Assembly (NCBI GenBank): GCA_030828385.1
Contig: JAURCS010000005.1
Location: 25,412-89,411 of the forward strand
Origin: Gammaproteobacteria bacterium
Lineage (GTDB): Bacteria > Pseudomonadota > Gammaproteobacteria > Pseudomonadales > Pseudohongiellaceae
Length of the DNA: 64,000 nt
Direction of reading: 5' to 3'
The translations under genes were made by a program, and so were the position numbers. Position 1 is the first letter of the stretch. Each line of letters starts with the position of its first letter. The notes below the pieces were generated by a model that had not been told where the DNA came from, searched no databases, and worked only from the letters and a program-made list of their open reading frames with translations. This document shows positions 36,172 through 45,354 of this stretch, in pieces.

Positions 36172-37253
36172 TTACTTTTATTGTCCTTGATTAATTGGGA
36201 ACCCATTACGTTGAAAATATGGTCGTAGGCTTTAGCTGCAGGTTTGGCCACAGGTGCCTTGTCTTTTGTTGCCCAAACGGTTTCCGGACGACTCTGGAGT
36301 AGCAATACACTGTTATTTTCATTACCGGCGCTGTCATGGGATATAGCCCATTCAATATCCTGAGCGCAGCCATAGTGTTTTTCCACGCGACGGGCGATTT
36401 CAGTCAGCTCCCTGATTTCCTCATTACTGAGACAGGAAATCACCTGGCGTTCTTCCTCCACTGGCCTTTCAATAATACCGCCTTTCTCATCAGGAAGGTG
36501 CTCGATAGCCTTGGGTGCAATATTTTTGCCGGTAATTTCACTGGTGATCTTGTTGACCACAAATTTGTCCGGAGTTACCTCGCCGCTGACGATGCTGGAA
36601 CCCAGTCCCCAACTGCCTTCAATCGTAACAACAGATTTGTCTCCGCTGGTGGGGCTGCGGGTAAACATGACTCCAGAGCAACGCGAGTTCACCATGGTCT
36701 GCACGACGACGGCCATGGCCAGATCTTCCTCGGGAATATTAAGCCGCAGGCGATAGGCAACAGACTCGGGGTTGTAAAGACTGGCCCAGCAGCGGCGCAC
36801 GGCATCCAGCAGTTGCGCTTCGCCTTTTTGCCATAAGTAGGTGTCCTGTAGTCCGGCAAAACTGGCCTCTTCACTGTCTTCACTGGTCGCGCTGGAACGA
36901 ACGGCTACCGGGATATTATCACCTAGGCCGCGATAGGCATCAGTAATGACTTGAGCCAGGGATTCCGGTGGTGGAGATTTTTCTACCAGGGCGCGCATGT
37001 CACTGGTGACGCTGTTCAGTGTCGTCACATCATCTGGATCCAGCGCAACTATTTTTTGGCGAATACCATATTCCGCATCAATGATGTCCAGATAGGCTTT
37101 AAACGCCTCGGTAGTAATCACATAACCATTCGGTACGTTGATACCGGCACTACATAATTCGCCCAGGCTGCCGCCTTTGCCGCCAACGAGAGGGCGGTCG
37201 GCAAGGGATAGGTCCTTAAACCAAAGAATGGAATTCTGAGTATCTTGTGTCAT
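36168..37253 (-). CDS. ATP-binding half of a split PEP-synthase-like dikinase (phenylphosphate synthase subunit 2-like)
   Basis: The 361-residue product is only the PPDK_N / PEP-synthase ATP-binding module: VGGKGGSLGELCSAGINVPN, PVAVRSSATSEDSEEASFAG, SRCSGVMFTRSPTSGDKSVV and LLLQSRPETVW. It lacks the phosphohistidine and PEP-binding domains, which are supplied by the gene at 38094. This split matches phenylphosphate synthase of Thauera. It would form the pyrophosphoryl donor on the partner's His. The ATG at 37253 is preferred over the open frame to 37310. It overlaps the BCCP gene by 4 nt. Confidence 0.85.
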   Translation of the reverse strand: MTQDTQNSILWFKDLSLADRPLVGGKGGSLGELCSAGINVPNGYVITTEAFKAYLDIIDAEYGIRQKIVALDPDDVTTLNSVTSDMRALVEKSPPPESLAQVITDAYRGLGDNIPVAVRSSATSEDSEEASFAGLQDTYLWQKGEAQLLDAVRRCWASLYNPESVAYRLRLNIPEEDLAMAVVVQTMVNSRCSGVMFTRSPTSGDKSVVTIEGSWGLGSSIVSGEVTPDKFVVNKITSEITGKNIAPKAIEHLPDEKGGIIERPVEEERQVISCLSNEEIRELTEIARRVEKHYGCAQDIEWAISHDSAGNENNSVLLLQSRPETVWATKDKAPVAKPAAKAYDHIFNVMGSQLIKDNKSK

Positions 37254-37388
37254 CTTTTTTATATTTTTTCTGGATGTAAATGGAATTTGCTTCAGTCGAA
37301 AAAGAACCAAATAATATTGTCTACATTAGAACAAAGTTACCTCTATTAAACAAAAAATTTAATAGCCCTCCCGGGTTTATAGTGGCTT

Positions 37389-37831
37389 TCACCTGTTTAT
37401 TCGTAAGGGTAAAGGCGCATTGTGCTTTTGCCGCTGCATGGTCAGCAGGTTTCGGCAACGCACCTGGCACTCATGAATATCCACCGGTTTAACAAGAAAG
37501 TCTGTGGCGCCTGCTTCCAGCGCGTTATACAGTGCTTCCCTGTCTTCCAGTGCGGTTATGATGATGGGGATATCGTTGAATTGGCCGGCAGCACGAACTT
37601 TCTCTATAAATTGTACGCCATCCATGGCCGGCATTTGATAGTCGGTTAAAATCAGATCAGGTTTGCTTGTTTCCGGGGCTTGCAGTGCGGAAATCGCATT
37701 ATCGAAGGACATGACCTAAATCTGCTCATCAATGGTCCTGGCAATGCTCTCCATTATGATGCGGCTGGTAGCCTGGTCATCGATGATGAAAACTATATTT
37801 TTTCGTTTTCCTCACTATGGACTTGGTTCAT
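37389..37831 (-). pseudogene. Response-regulator receiver domain, decayed
   Basis: A CheY-like receiver is readable across three broken pieces. An ATG at 37831 starts MNQVHSEENEK; a six-A run (T6 at 37798-37803) shifts out of frame, and one added A would continue into NIVFIIDDQATSRIIMES. An in-frame TAG at 37716-37718 interrupts before MSFDNAISALQ. The rest has the phosphoacceptor LILTDYQMPAMDG, the ITALEDREA segment and the Lys in FLVKPVD. The tail RNLLTMQRQKH resembles RpfG-type regulators cut before the output domain. It sits between the two halves of the dikinase. Confidence 0.75.
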
Positions 37832-38093
37832 GGGTGTTGTCTCAGAGGCCAGATTTACCTGTCGTGCTTATTTCTCAATTGCGTCCATGCAACGCCTTAT
37901 TTAATGAAAGATTCACTGAAAATCATCAGGTTAACTATTGATTATTGGTATGCGTCTGACTCTCAATCCGCAGTTAAGCTGAGTTTGATCCGCAGCTTCA
38001 GACACTGCTGACGAAACATGCATGAAGCTCTGCGTAATTTACCACAGACGCTTCATACATGAGTGCTTAAAGGCAACAAATTTGACGACAGGT

Positions 38094-39911
38094 TTAACTG
38101 TCAAGAATAGTGACTGTACCAGTATCCCCATCAACTCTGATTTTTTGACCGTCCTTAATGCGCTTGGTGGCTGATCCGGTGCCTACTACCGCTGGCATGC
38201 CGTATTCCCTGGCGACAATTGCCATGTGGGACATGGTGCCGCCTATATCTGATACGGCTGCACTGATTTTGCTGAACAGCGGGCTCCAGCTGGGGTGGGT
38301 AATGGGACATACCAGAATATCGCCTTCGTTGATTGAGCCGAATTCATTGATACTGCGCAGAACTCGAGCAACGCCCTCGACAACACCGGGGGAGGCTGCA
38401 TAGCCAATTATTTCATTTTCGTTCTGTATCGCAGGTGCCGCCCAGTTATTCAGGGTTTCTTTCGTGATACCCCAGAGCATCTGCAGGGCAGGGTCTTCAA
38501 TATTGTCCGGCATTGGCCCGATGGCGGGTGGTGCCTGCCACTCCTTCAATACTTCAAGCATGCGGCGGCGTTCGGTAATGATGGGGGGCCAGTAACCCTG
38601 ATTGACCGGTCTGGAGCCAGCAGCCCAGCTGTTCATCAGGTTGCCTAGAGTGAGGTTAACCTCGGTATGATGCATATGGAAGATATCGTCGCTTTTTTCA
38701 ATAATGCCATGCATGGCAAGTAAATCACCGAATTCACGGATCTTGTTGAAAAAGCTGGTGGTCAACCAGTGCTCACAGTAGAACTTGTGATCTTCCACAT
38801 AGGGAAACACCAGATGGCTTACTCCCAGCATCTGGTCGAAAGCTGCTCTTTCCTCATCAGTGTTTAAAAGATCACGGTATTCAGTAATGATGCGTTCGCG
38901 CTCTGCTTTTAACTGTTCGGTTGGACGTTCCAGGTTATCACCCTGTTTTACCAGTTCAATATAGTGTGGCAGGGCGGACAGTGGTACTGTCAGGTCATCA
39001 TTCCAGCTGCGCTCAAAATGATAGAAGCCATCCCCAATACTGATGTTGAACCAGGGGTCTCTTGATTCAGCAAGGGCATCAAGCCACTCTTTACCGGCGT
39101 CGCCCTTTGCTTTTACCGCAGGCAGGATGACATCCGGATTGCCGTCAGTAGTAAAGACCTCATCGATACCCAGTTTTACCGCCAGTTTGGCCAGTTTCTT
39201 GAGTTCGTCATCGGGCCGGAACATGAGTACATCGATACCGGCGACCATGCGCGCTACTGTTTGATCGGTAATTTCAGGAAAGGCCTGTTTGCAGAACTGG
39301 AAAAAAACAACGTAAGCCCCGTATCCCAACATCAACATTTCGAAATGGTGGTTCCACATGATGGAATATTTTTCCAGCACGTCGTTGTAGGTTTCGCGCA
39401 GGTAGTGATTCTGGGAAATCCCTTTGGCTTCCTTGACCACTGCTTCATCTTCAAATTCTGGTAGCTCGGGAATTTCAATGGCATTCATATCCTTGATGAG
39501 CTGGCCCATACGTTTTTCCCACTGGCCATAGATTTCATTCCAGTTTTCGTAATAGTGCCCAGCCCGTTCCTGGAAAATGCTCAGTCGATGTTGAATTTCT
39601 TCCGGGTCGGTAGCGGTATTGGCCGTAATATAGATGCGTCCATTGATGCAGCGATAGTCAACCCCTTTGCCGGTAGGGAAGGCAAAGACCCGATTCACAA
39701 AAGCGCCCATGGCATGATAGGCGGACTCGGCAGTAATCATGTCAAAGGCTGACATGGGCTCGGAGAAATGCATGGAGTTATAGAACCAGAAACGTTCATC
39801 ATCCTCCGGTTGCACATGGGTGTAGTAGGGGTACATTTCAGCCCAGTTCTCAGCGCCCGGGGCATCTTCTATTTCGCTTGGCATGGGAAAAGGGCTTTTC
39901 TTTTCGCTCAT
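38094..39911 (-). CDS. PEP-utilising half of a split dikinase (phenylphosphate synthase subunit 1-like)
   Basis: The 605-residue product resembles Thauera phenylphosphate synthase protein 1: an N-terminal region with WAEMYPYYTHV and ERFWFYNSMHFSEPMSAFD, and a C-terminal mobile domain with ILVCPITHPSWSPLF and GGTMSHMAIVAREYGMPAVV. His562 in that motif is the expected phosphorylated residue. The family transfers the beta-phosphate of ATP through this His to phenol, or in PEP synthase to pyruvate. It has no ATP-binding domain and should pair with the product of the gene at 36168. The acceptor is unknown here. Confidence 0.83.
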   Translation of the reverse strand: MSEKKSPFPMPSEIEDAPGAENWAEMYPYYTHVQPEDDERFWFYNSMHFSEPMSAFDMITAESAYHAMGAFVNRVFAFPTGKGVDYRCINGRIYITANTATDPEEIQHRLSIFQERAGHYYENWNEIYGQWEKRMGQLIKDMNAIEIPELPEFEDEAVVKEAKGISQNHYLRETYNDVLEKYSIMWNHHFEMLMLGYGAYVVFFQFCKQAFPEITDQTVARMVAGIDVLMFRPDDELKKLAKLAVKLGIDEVFTTDGNPDVILPAVKAKGDAGKEWLDALAESRDPWFNISIGDGFYHFERSWNDDLTVPLSALPHYIELVKQGDNLERPTEQLKAERERIITEYRDLLNTDEERAAFDQMLGVSHLVFPYVEDHKFYCEHWLTTSFFNKIREFGDLLAMHGIIEKSDDIFHMHHTEVNLTLGNLMNSWAAGSRPVNQGYWPPIITERRRMLEVLKEWQAPPAIGPMPDNIEDPALQMLWGITKETLNNWAAPAIQNENEIIGYAASPGVVEGVARVLRSINEFGSINEGDILVCPITHPSWSPLFSKISAAVSDIGGTMSHMAIVAREYGMPAVVGTGSATKRIKDGQKIRVDGDTGTVTILDS

Positions 39912-40151
39912 CGTTCAGACTCCGCAATCAACAAGACTAGTTATTCAATTTAACCTTACTTTTTTTATTGGTTTATTTATCGGATGGGTAAATATAAAGG
40001 AAGCTAATCATCGCCTTTCTGGCCAAAAAATGGAAGAGCAAGGGGTTGGAAGGTATTGAATGGGAAAACGGGAAACAGGACGAAGAATTAAAAGAAAATA
40101 GATAAAAGTCAGTTTCGGCGCCAGAATCAATTGTCAGTTGTTCAGCCCGGC

Positions 40152-40562
40152 TTAGTCCTGATCAGCTCGGGTACTATTGCCTTTTCTATAGATATCAAGA
40201 ATATGGTCGAATGCTTCCTTGAGTGTGAGTTCGCGAAAGTCGGTAAATTCTCCGGCATCCATGAAGACCCCATGTTCCTGACATACCTCATACTGGATGT
40301 GAGGCTGTTTGGGATCATTCACCGACTCCATGGTTTTGTCGCAACGCGGGCAATCAATTTTAGTGATTTCATTATAAATCTGACCGAGATAGGCATCGCC
40401 ATCATCCAGGGTAACGGAGTTCCATTCATCCTTGACCTTTACCGCTTCTCCCTGATCAAACCAAAGGCCGGCACAACGCTCACATTTATCAATCATGACT
40501 TCGCCTGATTGGGTGAGTACTTTTTGCTCTTTCATGTCGGCGTAACATTTGGGACAACGCAC
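40152..40562 (-). CDS. Zinc-ribbon (zf-TFIIB-type) protein with two Cys clusters
   Basis: The 136-residue product starts MRCPKCYADM and has DKCERCAGLWFDQGEAVKV, the typical zf-TFIIB ribbon. A second half-repeat has DCPRCDKTM and a divergent CQEHGVFMDAGEFTDFREL. It is likely a cytoplasmic zinc protein of unknown role. The helical C-terminus is FDHILDIYRKG. It lies upstream of the dikinase gene on the same strand, 240 nt away, so linkage is uncertain. Confidence 0.75.
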   Translation of the reverse strand: MRCPKCYADMKEQKVLTQSGEVMIDKCERCAGLWFDQGEAVKVKDEWNSVTLDDGDAYLGQIYNEITKIDCPRCDKTMESVNDPKQPHIQYEVCQEHGVFMDAGEFTDFRELTLKEAFDHILDIYRKGNSTRADQD

Positions 40563-40629
40563 GTTTTTAAATCTCCATGATTCCAGATAACTATTGTGAC
40601 TAAAGTGTATAGCGAGAGGATGTAATTTG

Positions 40630-41805
40630 CTATTTGGAGTGTTCCTGATAAAGATAATCCCGGGTTATCGGTACGACCCCATGCTGTTTCGCCAGCTGAC
40701 ACTGGAATACCACTAAATTGGCAAATTCAAAACTCATATCACAAACCGCCAGATAGAATTCCCACATACGGTAAAAAGACTCATCCTTGAGCCCCACTAT
40801 TTCATCCTTATGTGCCTCAAACCGCTCCAGCCATGCTCTTAGCGTCCAGGCATAATGCATGCGCCAGATTTCCACGTCGGTCAGCATCAAGCGACTTTTT
40901 TCAATGCCGATGGCGGTTTCTGAAAGACTGGGGATTCTGCCACCGGGGAAAATATAACGATTGATCCAGGGATTGGTTTCCAGGGGAACGGTTTTATTGC
41001 CAATGGTATGAATGAGCGCGGCCCCCTTGTCATCAAGCATGTCATTAACGCGGCTGAAATAGACCGGTAGCGCAGCAACACTGACATGTTCCAACATGCC
41101 AACGCTGAGTATTCGATCATATTTTCCCTGATGCTCGCGGTAATCGGATAACAGGAATGTGGTTTTGTCAGAAAGACCACGGGCTTGTGCTTCATCCGTG
41201 GCAACCCGCAGTTGTTCCTTTGACAGGGTGATGCCCGTAACATGGACATCATGATGACTGGCCAGGTGAAAGGCCAGACTGCCCCAGCCACAGCCAATAT
41301 CGAGAACTGTCATGCCTGGTTTGAGCAATAATTTACTGGCGATGTGCCTGGCCTTGTTAAGTTGTGCCTGTTCAATACTGTCGTTCTGGTCGCGAAAATA
41401 GGCGCAGGAATAATACATTTCCTTATCCAGAAACATGCGGAAAATGGTTTCTTCGGTATCATAATGGTGGGCAATATTGCGATAACTGCGGGTGATATGG
41501 TTGAACTGCTGGTACAACTTGACCAGTGGCGTATACCACTTGATGACGCCTTTTGGCGAAAAATTGGTGCGCAGTAAACCAAGAAGAATACGCAGATCCT
41601 GGTCACCTGTGTCCCAGCCACCCTCCATATAGGTCTGACCGAGTTCAAATTCCCAGTCTCTTGCTATCCGTTTGATTGCCTTCTCATTGCGAATAAACCA
41701 GTCAGCTTCAATGCCGGATTGTCCAAAGCGGTGATGGCTTCCATCGGGTAAGTGCAGGTTCAGGATTCCTTGCTTCGCATTGTTTTTCAGCAACTTCAGG
41801 TACAT
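40630..41805 (-). CDS. Cyclopropane-fatty-acyl-phospholipid synthase family methyltransferase
   Basis: The 391-residue product is a CFA-synthase-type SAM methyltransferase. It has an N-terminal domain (to about 110), YRNIAHHYDTEETIFRMFLD, YSCAYF, the SAM loop VLDIGCGWGSLAFHLA, the ITLSKEQLRVA segment and NRYIFPGGRIPSLSE. These enzymes add a methylene to unsaturated phospholipid acyl chains at the membrane surface. Whether it makes cyclopropane or another methyl-branched product cannot be told from the sequence. Confidence 0.88.
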   Translation of the reverse strand: MYLKLLKNNAKQGILNLHLPDGSHHRFGQSGIEADWFIRNEKAIKRIARDWEFELGQTYMEGGWDTGDQDLRILLGLLRTNFSPKGVIKWYTPLVKLYQQFNHITRSYRNIAHHYDTEETIFRMFLDKEMYYSCAYFRDQNDSIEQAQLNKARHIASKLLLKPGMTVLDIGCGWGSLAFHLASHHDVHVTGITLSKEQLRVATDEAQARGLSDKTTFLLSDYREHQGKYDRILSVGMLEHVSVAALPVYFSRVNDMLDDKGAALIHTIGNKTVPLETNPWINRYIFPGGRIPSLSETAIGIEKSRLMLTDVEIWRMHYAWTLRAWLERFEAHKDEIVGLKDESFYRMWEFYLAVCDMSFEFANLVVFQCQLAKQHGVVPITRDYLYQEHSK

Positions 41806-41835
41806 CTATATATTCCCCGTCAGACAGTTAATTTT

Positions 41836-42270
41836 TTATGAAACAATAGCATCAGAATCATGAAAGAAGGCCTTGCGTGCACAGAACAGTCCGGCAAGAG
41901 CGAAAAAAGCCTGCACTATATGGTTTATCTCAGCCTGCAGACTCGGTGCTCCAAGTTCAGCCATAAAGGGCATGCCAATCCAGTAAGGAAGGTAATAACC
42001 CAGCAACAACACCAGACTTATCCACCAGGTCAGAGGCTGGCGGACTTTCTCGTTGGCAAAAAACAGGTAAAGCACTATTACGATGGTAGCGATATCCCCG
42101 CAGGCTTCGCGTAGCGCGTGATACCAGGAATGGGCCTGGCCGCCACCAAAATCACTTTGTACAAGATATGCCGGATCCCCGATATGGGTAAAGGTTGCCA
42201 GCAGGCTGGTCAAGCCATAACAAAAACCGAACACAAGCATGGCTCTAGCAATATTTAATTGGCTAATCAT
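41836..42270 (-). CDS. Small integral membrane protein, unknown function
   Basis: The 144-residue product has four predicted transmembrane segments: ARAMLVFGFCYGLTSLLA, IATIVIVLYLFFA, WWISLVLLLGYYLPYWI and IVQAFFALAGLF. I recognise no family. The ATG at 42270 is chosen over the open frame to 42300 because GGAA lies 7 nt upstream. It ends 31 nt before the CFA-synthase-like gene and may be in its operon. Confidence 0.65.
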   Translation of the reverse strand: MISQLNIARAMLVFGFCYGLTSLLATFTHIGDPAYLVQSDFGGGQAHSWYHALREACGDIATIVIVLYLFFANEKVRQPLTWWISLVLLLGYYLPYWIGMPFMAELGAPSLQAEINHIVQAFFALAGLFCARKAFFHDSDAIVS

Positions 42271-42486
42271 GAATAATTTCCTTTTATGCGTTTTCGTCAC
42301 AAAGAGAATTGTCCGGGTTTTAACTTTTTGGGTTTTTGTATAGGTCTCTTTTTTTTTGCTTTTTATTTATCGTGACAGGTAACGAGGTTATCAGATGTGT
42401 GCTGTTATTAAAAAAACACCACTGTTAAACTTTGTTAACTAAACAACTGGTATAGTATTTTTTCAATTCTTCAATTTCAAATACTT

Positions 42487-43377
42487 ATGGCAAAACTTAT
42501 CAAGCAGCCCCTGCTGCATTTTTTGGTCGCAGGAATACTTATTTTTGCAGGCTACCAATGGTCAGCACCAGCTGTGTCGGATATTGAAAACCTTGAAAAG
42601 GTTATTCCGGTAGACAGGCTTGCCCTGTTAAATTTTATGCAGTTCAGAGCGCAGGCCTTTCAACCGGAATTATTCAGTGAACAGCTTGATGCCATGAGCG
42701 AATCTGACCTGGAAAAACTGATTGATGACTTTGTGCGCGAAGAAGCCCTTTACCGGGAAGCCTTGGCCCTGGGGATGGATCAGGGAGACTATATTATTCG
42801 CCAGCGTCTGGTACAAAAAGTAGAGTTTCTGCTGGAAAATATGGTGAACCAGTCGCTGGTTCCCGATGATGCTGTAATAGCCTCCTGGTTTGATGAAAGG
42901 AGAAGCGATTATCAGATAGATGCGGTCTATACCTTCACCCATATATTCTTTGACGCCGGTGAGCGTGGCCAGGAACAGGCGCAACAGGATGCCTTGAGTT
43001 TGTTAAACAGCGCGAACATTGGCGATATTGCCTTTAATGATGCTTCGCAGTACGGCGACCGTTATCCCTTTCTGCAAAATTATGTAGAACGTACCCGTGA
43101 TTTTGTCGTGAATAATTTCACTGAAGACTTTGTCGCCCGGCTTGATACTTTGGCTCCCTCTGATCAGGATTGGGCCGGCCCTTTTGAATCCCGCTATGGT
43201 TTTCATCTGGTGATGCTGCGCAGCAAAACAGACCCCTATATTCCAGCATTCGAAGAAATAAGAGAGCGGGTGCTGGATGACTGGCGCTTTGAGTCTGTGC
43301 TGCAAAATCGCAGAGAGGCCGAGCAACAGGTTATTGATGCCTATGAGGTCAGGCTGGACTTGCAGGCGGGCCAGTGA
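42487..43377 (+). CDS. Membrane-anchored parvulin-like peptidyl-prolyl isomerase
   Basis: The 296-residue product has an N-terminal membrane anchor or signal (LLHFLVAGILIFAGYQW). A SurA-N-like helical region follows with LIDDFVREEALYREALALGM, then a PpiC-like rotamase domain (about 140-255; YTFTHIFFD, GPFESRYGFHLVMLRSKT). The central domain looks divergent. It is likely a periplasmic folding factor. Its stop overlaps the GTG upstream of the HupE/UreJ-like gene, indicating a coupled pair. Confidence 0.8.
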   Translation: MAKLIKQPLLHFLVAGILIFAGYQWSAPAVSDIENLEKVIPVDRLALLNFMQFRAQAFQPELFSEQLDAMSESDLEKLIDDFVREEALYREALALGMDQGDYIIRQRLVQKVEFLLENMVNQSLVPDDAVIASWFDERRSDYQIDAVYTFTHIFFDAGERGQEQAQQDALSLLNSANIGDIAFNDASQYGDRYPFLQNYVERTRDFVVNNFTEDFVARLDTLAPSDQDWAGPFESRYGFHLVMLRSKTDPYIPAFEEIRERVLDDWRFESVLQNRREAEQQVIDAYEVRLDLQAGQ

Positions 43378-43379
43378 CA

Positions 43380-44396
43380 ATGAAGCTGAGGTTTTTTTCG
43401 ACTTTCCTGCTGGCGCTTGCACTTTTCGCACCTGCGTTGTTTGCCCATGATGCACGACCAGTAGTGGTCACTATCACTGAACAACTCCCTGCCGCTTATC
43501 AGTTTTCCATCAGGGTACCGGATACTGTTGAAGCCAATAATCAACCCGCGCTTGCCTGGCCAGTCGGTTGCATGGAACAAAACAGGGTAAGCCGCCCTGA
43601 GGGGAGCAATGGCACAGTACTCTGTGATTTGTCGCTTGCAGGCAACCTGATCACGCTGGACTATCCCTTTTATAATCCATCGTTGGCGACTTTTTATCGC
43701 CTGACGACTTTGGCAGGTGACAATATAACTGCCATGTTAACGCCGACAAGTCCTGACTGGAATATTCCGGTCAAGGCCACAAGGGGAAATATTGCTTTGG
43801 AGTATCTTGCTCTGGGTGTTGAGCACATTATTGGCGGACTGGATCATTTATTATTTGTATTGGGGCTGCTGATTATTGCCGCTACCCTGAAAAGAATACT
43901 GTGGACGGTGACAGGATTTACCATTGCCCATTCCATTACCTTGTCATTGTCCTCACTTGGGTTGATTAGTATTCCCATCGTTCCGGTAGAAGCTGTTATC
44001 GCTCTTTCCATTGTTTTTCTGGCCTTTGAAATTAGTCGGGAACACACTGATAGCCTGACTTATCATTATCCCATTATCATTTCATTTGGTTTTGGCTTAT
44101 TGCATGGATTGGGTTTTGCCAGTGCTCTCGGTGAGATTGGTCTGGTGCAGAATGAAATAGTTATTTCCCTGTTGTTTTTTAATCTTGGGGTAGAAGCAGG
44201 GCAGCTTGCATTTATTTTTCTGGTAAGCATTTTGTTTTTTGCTATTAGACGAGTCACAAAGAATTTAACTTTGAATGAATATGCCATAAAAGATTTAATG
44301 ACACGTCAACGTATGGATCTTATTGCGGCCTATGTTATTGGTATACCATCATCCTACTGGCTAATCGATCGAGTGGCTCAATTTTTATTGATATAA
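43380..44396 (+). CDS. HupE/UreJ-family membrane protein
   Basis: The 338-residue product has a signal peptide (RFFSTFLLALALFAPALFAH), a periplasmic domain of about 130 residues, and six or so transmembrane segments with the HupE/UreJ signatures GVEHIIGGLDHLLFVLGLLI, FTIAHSITLSLSSL and GFGLLHGLGFASAL. The conserved His residues suggest metal (Ni or Co) handling, but no urease or hydrogenase gene is nearby. ATG 43380 and GTG 43374 are both possible starts. It is coupled to the PpiC-like gene. Confidence 0.8.
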   Translation: MKLRFFSTFLLALALFAPALFAHDARPVVVTITEQLPAAYQFSIRVPDTVEANNQPALAWPVGCMEQNRVSRPEGSNGTVLCDLSLAGNLITLDYPFYNPSLATFYRLTTLAGDNITAMLTPTSPDWNIPVKATRGNIALEYLALGVEHIIGGLDHLLFVLGLLIIAATLKRILWTVTGFTIAHSITLSLSSLGLISIPIVPVEAVIALSIVFLAFEISREHTDSLTYHYPIIISFGFGLLHGLGFASALGEIGLVQNEIVISLLFFNLGVEAGQLAFIFLVSILFFAIRRVTKNLTLNEYAIKDLMTRQRMDLIAAYVIGIPSSYWLIDRVAQFLLI

Positions 44397-44505
44397 GTGG
44401 ATAGGTAGGAAGACACCTTGATTAAAAACGCTCTACTTCAATCCTGGCTAATTTTTTAACTGTACTTTGACGAAATTTGATCGCTGAATAAGCGGGGGAA
44501 ATACT

Positions 44506-45345
44506 ATAAAAACTTTTGCTGAGAAAATTGCTTTTATTACCGGAGGCGGATCCGGAATTGGTCTTGGTATGGCGAAAGCTTTTGCCGAACGAGGTATGTC
44601 TCTTGCCCTTGCTGATATTGACCAGGCCAAGCTTGAATTGGTGCGGGAAGAACTGGAATCTCTTGGCGCGCAAGTAAGAATTTATCCCCTGGATGTTGCC
44701 GACAGGGACGCTGTGTGTGAGGCAGTAAATGATGCCAAAAGATTTTTTGGTGCCATTAATATCGTCTGCGCCAATGCCGGTGTTGCCGGCAATATGGGGC
44801 CTCTTGAAAATGCCAGTGTTTCGGATTGGGACTGGGTAATTGACGTGAATATGAAAGGGGTTGCCTATGTCGTTCAGGCCTGCCTGCCCCATCTGCTGGA
44901 AAATCCTGACAATGCCCATGTAGTCATTACCAGTTCCATCAGTGGTTTGAGAGTCTATGAGCCAAGCCGCGGGCAGGGCATGTACAACATGTGCAAATAT
45001 GGTCTTATCGGATTGGCCGAAGCCCTGAAAGTGGATATGCAGCCCTATGGTGTCGGGGTGTCTGTGTTATGCCCCGGCGTCGTCAATACCAATCTTTCCC
45101 ATTCCGGGCTCAACCGGCCGGAAAAATATGGCGGAGCGCTGGCGGCGAATAATGATCATGAGCTGGCTAATGCGGCAGCCTCGGGAACCGACCCCCTGCA
45201 GTTTGGTCGTTGGGTAGTGAAAGCAATCGAGCAAAATTTGTTTTACGTGATTACTCATCCTGTTGATCGAGAGCTGGTGGAAAAACGCCATTCAAAAATC
45301 ATCGAAGCGTTCGAAAATAGTAGTCAGCTAACCAGCCAGGAATAG
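44506..45345 (+). CDS. Short-chain dehydrogenase/reductase, non-canonical ATA start
   Basis: The SDR reading frame needs the NAD(P) motif FITGGGSGIG, which is encoded before the first ATG (44569). The frame is open back to 44488 with no ATG, GTG or TTG. ATA at 44506 lies 6 nt after GGGGGA (44494-44499) and would begin M/I-K-T-F-A-E-K. The product would be 279 residues. Other motifs are CANAGVAG, SSISGLR and the catalytic YNMCK. Its substrate is unknown; classical SDRs oxidise secondary alcohols. If translation began at 44569 the cofactor site would be lost. Confidence 0.8.
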   Translation: MKTFAEKIAFITGGGSGIGLGMAKAFAERGMSLALADIDQAKLELVREELESLGAQVRIYPLDVADRDAVCEAVNDAKRFFGAINIVCANAGVAGNMGPLENASVSDWDWVIDVNMKGVAYVVQACLPHLLENPDNAHVVITSSISGLRVYEPSRGQGMYNMCKYGLIGLAEALKVDMQPYGVGVSVLCPGVVNTNLSHSGLNRPEKYGGALAANNDHELANAAASGTDPLQFGRWVVKAIEQNLFYVITHPVDRELVEKRHSKIIEAFENSSQLTSQE

Positions 45346-45354
45346 TCTTCGAAT

